64,000 nt of DNA from assembly GCA_002348265.1 (NCBI GenBank), contig DEAT01000028.1, positions 119,983 to 183,982 on the forward strand. Reading direction: 5' to 3'. The notes beneath the pieces were generated by a model, which worked only from the letters and a program-made list of their open reading frames with translations, was not told the DNA's origin and ran no database searches. This DNA comes from Gemmatimonadales bacterium UBA2975. Its GTDB lineage: Bacteria > Gemmatimonadota > Gemmatimonadetes > Longimicrobiales > Gaopeijiaceae. Positions 60,901-64,000 of the stretch are shown in pieces. The position numbers and the translations under genes are program-made. Position 1 is the stretch's first letter. The number at the start of each line of letters is the position of its first letter.

Positions 60901-61470
60901 TCAATCTGAACGATCCATCCCGCTTAGCCCCAGCTGATCTGCAACGGATCGCAACCCATCTATCACATTCTGGATGTGCTCCGAGCGCTCCAGACCGATT
61001 AACTCAACCCCCCGCTGAACCTCATCCCTGCTCACACCTGCTGCGAATTGTTTGTCCTTAAGCTTCTTGGTAACGGATTTTGGCTTCAGGTCATCGATCC
61101 CAGTAGGCCGAACCAAGCACGTGGCGAAAACCAAACCAGACAACTCGTCGCAAGCGATAAGAACCTTGTCCAGCTCACTTGTCGGCTCAACACCTGTGAA
61201 GTCGGAGCGGTGAGCGAGGATTGCATGAAGTACCTCTTCGGGATAGCCAAGCTCCCGAAGATGGTCAACAGCGGTCAGTGGGTGATTCTCAGGACTCTTC
61301 TCCCAGTCTAGATCATGAAGGAGGCCAGCCAAACCCCATAGCTCTTGGTCTTCACCGCGCATTCGCGCGTAGTGTCGGACTGCAGCTTCCACGGAGTACA
61401 TGTGCTTGCGAAGGCCATCGTTCTCGACCCACTCCTCAAGAAGGGCAACAGCGTCGCTGCGATCCGGCAT
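60901..61470 (-). CDS. HD-domain phosphohydrolase family protein
   Basis: This 189-residue HD/HDIG-type protein has a first His in LRKHMYSVEAAVRHYARMRG, the His-Asp pair in GLAGLLHDLDWEK, a further His in EVLHAILAHRSD and a late Asp in IACDELSGLV, all at the expected spacing for a metal-dependent phosphohydrolase. Members cleave nucleotides or cyclic nucleotides; no partner domain gives a clue to the substrate. It has GAGGA 4 bases before ATG 61470. The YedJ/HDIG small-protein group is the closest match from memory. Confidence 0.85.
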   Translation of the reverse strand: MPDRSDAVALLEEWVENDGLRKHMYSVEAAVRHYARMRGEDQELWGLAGLLHDLDWEKSPENHPLTAVDHLRELGYPEEVLHAILAHRSDFTGVEPTSELDKVLIACDELSGLVFATCLVRPTGIDDLKPKSVTKKLKDKQFAAGVSRDEVQRGVELIGLERSEHIQNVIDGLRSVADQLGLSGMDRSD

Positions 61471-61633
61471 GGAATCCTCTATTTAGAAAGAACGATGTGG
61501 TACGCGAAGCTGGTACCAAGTAGCACGAGGGTCAACGTGCAATCCGCATGGAAAACCGCAGCAGGTTCTGGTCATACCTACAACGAGGAAGACTCACTAG
61601 GAGTAATCATGAACTCTACTAACAGAACTTCCC

Positions 61634-62419
61634 TCAGACGCGCAGTCCGATCCGGGTATAAGGCAGACAAGACGGCTCCGGATTTTGCTCACCTTTGTTC
61701 GGCGTTTCGGCCTCGAACCTGCCCTGGAAACTCGATATATAGGCAAAGCTTCGGGCCAAAAGTTTAAAAACCTCGCCGGCAGTCGACACGCCGAACAGGC
61801 CATCTAGTTCCCCACCCGGGAGTGAAGCAGAGAAGTCATCCTCAGTCCCACGAGCTTCAAGGTCTAGCCATATAGGAGCATCATCCAGCGGTGCAGGAGG
61901 TAATGGGATAACACCGAGTCCTGGTCTATCCGGTCTAATACCCGTGACCAAGAGCGTGTGAAGCAACCCGCCCGACGTCGCTGTCCAAAAGATCCCGTCG
62001 ATTGATTCGTGCGAAGCCCCAGACGACGCAACGCCCGTCCAAAAGAAGTGTTGCGGCAACTGCATATATCCGGAAGCACCAGGTAGTACTGGAGAACCCG
62101 GTGGTCTTTCTTCCACCAGATGTCGGGCAGCCTCGACAGTCAGCAGATAAAGAGGACAACTCTCAGTAGTAAAGTGATACAGGTGATACGCTAGCCCTCC
62201 GAAACGCATGGAGGCCCCTTCCTCGCTTTCGGCACCCTCCAACCCGAAAATGAATTGATCGACCGAAGCCATAGTCAGAAAGGACTCGAGCATCTGCGGG
62301 TCAGCACCACGACCCTCGGACTCTTCTTGGACCGAACTCACAAATTTTCTGGCACGTTTATCAGATACAAACGCAAGCTCCCACGGAGTAATCCGAGCAT
62401 ACTCATCGTGTAGAGACAT
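61634..62419 (-). CDS. Conserved-looking protein of unknown function
   Basis: This 261-residue protein matches no family I know. It is soluble, rich in Gly, Pro, Glu and aromatic residues, and has no signal peptide or membrane segment. Visible pieces include ARITPWELAFVSDKRARKFV, a Tyr/His-rich LAYHLYHFTTESCPLYLL, PGASGYMQLPQHFFW, and a C-terminal VFKLLARSFAYISSFQGRFE. The mid-region WTATSGGLLHTLLVTG is strand-like. Codon use resembles its neighbours, and it is flanked by ~100-160-base gaps on both sides. The reading frame is long, ATG-started and on the strand used by all neighbours, which supports its being real. Confidence 0.65.
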   Translation of the reverse strand: MSLHDEYARITPWELAFVSDKRARKFVSSVQEESEGRGADPQMLESFLTMASVDQFIFGLEGAESEEGASMRFGGLAYHLYHFTTESCPLYLLTVEAARHLVEERPPGSPVLPGASGYMQLPQHFFWTGVASSGASHESIDGIFWTATSGGLLHTLLVTGIRPDRPGLGVIPLPPAPLDDAPIWLDLEARGTEDDFSASLPGGELDGLFGVSTAGEVFKLLARSFAYISSFQGRFEAETPNKGEQNPEPSCLPYTRIGLRV

Positions 62420-62523
62420 AGATCCGCTACCCCGCCACCATCACTGGTCGCTCAAACGCAACTGTATCTGCTACGAGCACAACGGTAAAACCTTTTAGGT
62501 GCAGGATCATTCGAATCCCTAAC

Positions 62524-63996
62524 CTACTCCGCTGCGGGCTGCTCCTGGCCCCTTCGAACCGCACCCGCAATTCGTTTATTCAGGAGCAGGAGTATGATCA
62601 GGACAATAACGAACTGAATCACGACGGACCCGACATTGTATGGGCTGAACAATGTCCACGTCTCCCGGAAGTCATCACTTCGCGCGCTCCACAAGAACCA
62701 AGCCGCTAGGAAAACGGCTTCAAAAGCGACAAGCCGCATCGCCCAGTCCCACCAAGGACCGATCTGGATATCAGAGCCTGATTGATTTATGAACGTCTCG
62801 CGGAACTTAGTCACGCCATACTTGAGGACCGCAAAAGCAAAGAAGAAGCCAGAAACCATGAGTGCCACCCCCCATACCCAGTCCTGATTCTGGAAGATCT
62901 CTAGCTTTAACGCACTCGGAATCCCGAGTAATAGCCCAGCCACGCCGACGATTCCAATGGCCCTTCCTCGCTCGAATCCTAGATCCATGAGAAGGCGCGA
63001 CGCCATCTCGATCATGGCTACTAAGCTTGTCCAAGCCGCGAACACTAACGCCAAAAAGAATAGCGCTTGGAAAAACTGACCACCTGGGATCTGTTGGAAG
63101 AGCTGTGGAACCCAGATAAAGGTCAGTCCTTCATTTCCAGAAGTAGCCAGCATGGCTTCAGCCTCAGCCACGGGCATAACGGAGAAGACCGTGCACAGAA
63201 CCATAATTCCGGCTAAAAGCGACATCGAATTATTCCCAAATCCGATCACAAACGCATTCAGGGCGGTGTCTTCATTTGCCCGCATGTAAATGGCATAGGT
63301 GAGCACCAGACCCCACCCCGCACCTGTATCCCACGCGTTCTGTGTGAGCGCCTCTATCCAGATACTGTAGTTCGTAAGCTCCGAGAGCTCGGGCGTAAAA
63401 AGAAACGCAAGGCCTTCAGAGGCACCTGGCATCGTCAACGCACGGATGGCGAGCACAAGAACTAGAACAATCAGGCTTGGAATGAGAACCTTGGCTGCGG
63501 TTTCTATGCCTTTCACACCCTTTGAAACCACGAAGAGCGCCAAACCCATAGCTACAGCGTGGGTCACGATTGCTCCCGGTGTCGAATGGAATGACTCCCA
63601 GAATGCATCGGGTGCCGCACCCGGCGTCGGAATATCTCCCGTGACAGTCCCCACAAAGAAGCGAATCGTCCAACCCATGACGACCGAGTAATAGAACATG
63701 ATCGCCGTAGCGACGAATGCGATCCATGCTCCCATCCAAGCGAAACCCGGCCCAAGAATCTTAACAAATGATCCAATGGAACCACTTCGCGTCGCCTTAC
63801 CCATTCCAAATTCGAGAATAAGCAGCGGGACAGACCAGGCGAGAAGAAAGACCACCCACGCGACTAAAAACGAGCCACCGCCATTACTCGCAGCTATCCT
63901 CGGGAAACGCCATATGTTGCCGGTTCCCACTGCCATCCCGAGCATTGCGAGAAGCATGCCCCAACGTGAACTAAAAACTTCGGACTTCGACGACAC
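62524..63996 (-). CDS. Neurotransmitter:sodium symporter (NSS)-family amino-acid transporter
   Basis: This LeuT-fold Na+ symporter has ~490 residues and about 12 membrane helices. The family N-terminus is unmistakable (LGMAVGTGNIWRFPRIAASN, GGGSFLVAWVVFLLAWSVPL), carrying the sodium-binding Gly/Ala/Asn and the RFP motif. Later helices include IAFVATAIMFYYSVVMGW, VLVLVLAIRALTMPG, AGWGLVLTYAIYMR, IGFGNNSMSLLAGIMVLCTV and GVAGLLLGIPSALKLEIF. GTG 63996 lies 4 bases from the window edge, so a longer N-terminus cannot be excluded. A MetS-like small subunit is encoded 2 kb downstream. Confidence 0.93.
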   Translation of the reverse strand: MSSKSEVFSSRWGMLLAMLGMAVGTGNIWRFPRIAASNGGGSFLVAWVVFLLAWSVPLLILEFGMGKATRSGSIGSFVKILGPGFAWMGAWIAFVATAIMFYYSVVMGWTIRFFVGTVTGDIPTPGAAPDAFWESFHSTPGAIVTHAVAMGLALFVVSKGVKGIETAAKVLIPSLIVLVLVLAIRALTMPGASEGLAFLFTPELSELTNYSIWIEALTQNAWDTGAGWGLVLTYAIYMRANEDTALNAFVIGFGNNSMSLLAGIMVLCTVFSVMPVAEAEAMLATSGNEGLTFIWVPQLFQQIPGGQFFQALFFLALVFAAWTSLVAMIEMASRLLMDLGFERGRAIGIVGVAGLLLGIPSALKLEIFQNQDWVWGVALMVSGFFFAFAVLKYGVTKFRETFINQSGSDIQIGPWWDWAMRLVAFEAVFLAAWFLWSARSDDFRETWTLFSPYNVGSVVIQFVIVLIILLLLNKRIAGAVRRGQEQPAAE

Positions 63997-64000
63997 AGAC

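Noticed and set aside
1..64000. CRISPR arrays, insertion sequences, prophage, integrons, tRNA or rRNA genes
   Set aside because: No direct-repeat array, transposase, phage structural gene or clover-leaf/rRNA core was seen. The single tyrosine recombinase is the chromosomal XerC in its conserved operon, not an element integrase.

Overview
The window looks like chromosomal core DNA from a diderm bacterium with GC in the mid-50s % (estimated by eye). My best guess is Gemmatimonadota or a close relative in the wider FCB group. The grounds are a giant SprA/Sov-like outer-membrane protein, LptFG, TonB-dependent and TolC-type outer-membrane proteins, frequent TTG and GTG starts, and the hslUV-xerC-trmFO-topA order. 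The phylum is inferred from gene content, not shown. I saw no CRISPR array, insertion sequence, prophage, tRNA or rRNA. Coding density is very high: no gap exceeds 300 bases, and many neighbours overlap by 4 bases (ATGA, GTGA or TTGA).

Bases 1-14,200 are all on the minus strand. A housekeeping series runs aroC-aroK-topA-trmFO-xerC, then a 100-base spacer with a terminator-like hairpin, then hslV-hslU-gcvT and a mog/moaB gene cut by the left edge. Behind it lie a type IV pilin-like protein, a family 2 glycosyltransferase, a flavin reductase-like protein, an exported LAS-peptidase-like/LysM protein and a Mn-type superoxide dismutase. Bases 14,400-20,900 hold an alanine/glycine:Na+ symporter with an unusual insertion, an acyl desaturase, an ArsR-methyltransferase fusion regulator (SahR-like) next to ahcY, and a TSUP exporter.

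Bases 20,900-31,000 hold the ~2,050-residue SprA-like gene, the divergent lptF-lptG pair and a DapF-family protein with Ser in place of both catalytic Cys. Bases 31,000-38,900 form a methionine/one-carbon region: metH (behind a strong terminator-like leader), a fused homocysteine methyltransferase/MTHFR, a separate MetF-like protein and an M24 aminopeptidase. With ahcY and the SahR-like regulator, the window carries most of the activated-methyl cycle; metK is not here.

Bases 38,900-44,990 carry a TonB-dependent receptor, a NAGPA-type lipoprotein, a small beta-barrel candidate, a small membrane protein, threonine synthase and a CPBP protease. Bases 45,050-51,200 are one compact operon: ECF sigma factor, membrane anti-sigma candidate, Spy/CpxP-like protein, TolC-like, MacB-type ATPase, MacA-like adaptor and MacB-type permease, probably a self-regulated envelope-stress or efflux unit. 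Bases 51,390-64,000 carry priA, an M24 peptidase, a methyltransferase, an HDAC-family deacetylase, carB, a 38-residue MetS-like transporter subunit, an HD-domain protein, an unrecognised gene and an NSS-family Na+ symporter at the right edge.

No complete new system is evident. The items most worth a second look are the metH leader, the Ser/Ser DapF homologue, the SahR-like fusion with an operator over its own start, the non-Bacteroidota-looking SprA, and the sigma-controlled MacAB-TolC operon.
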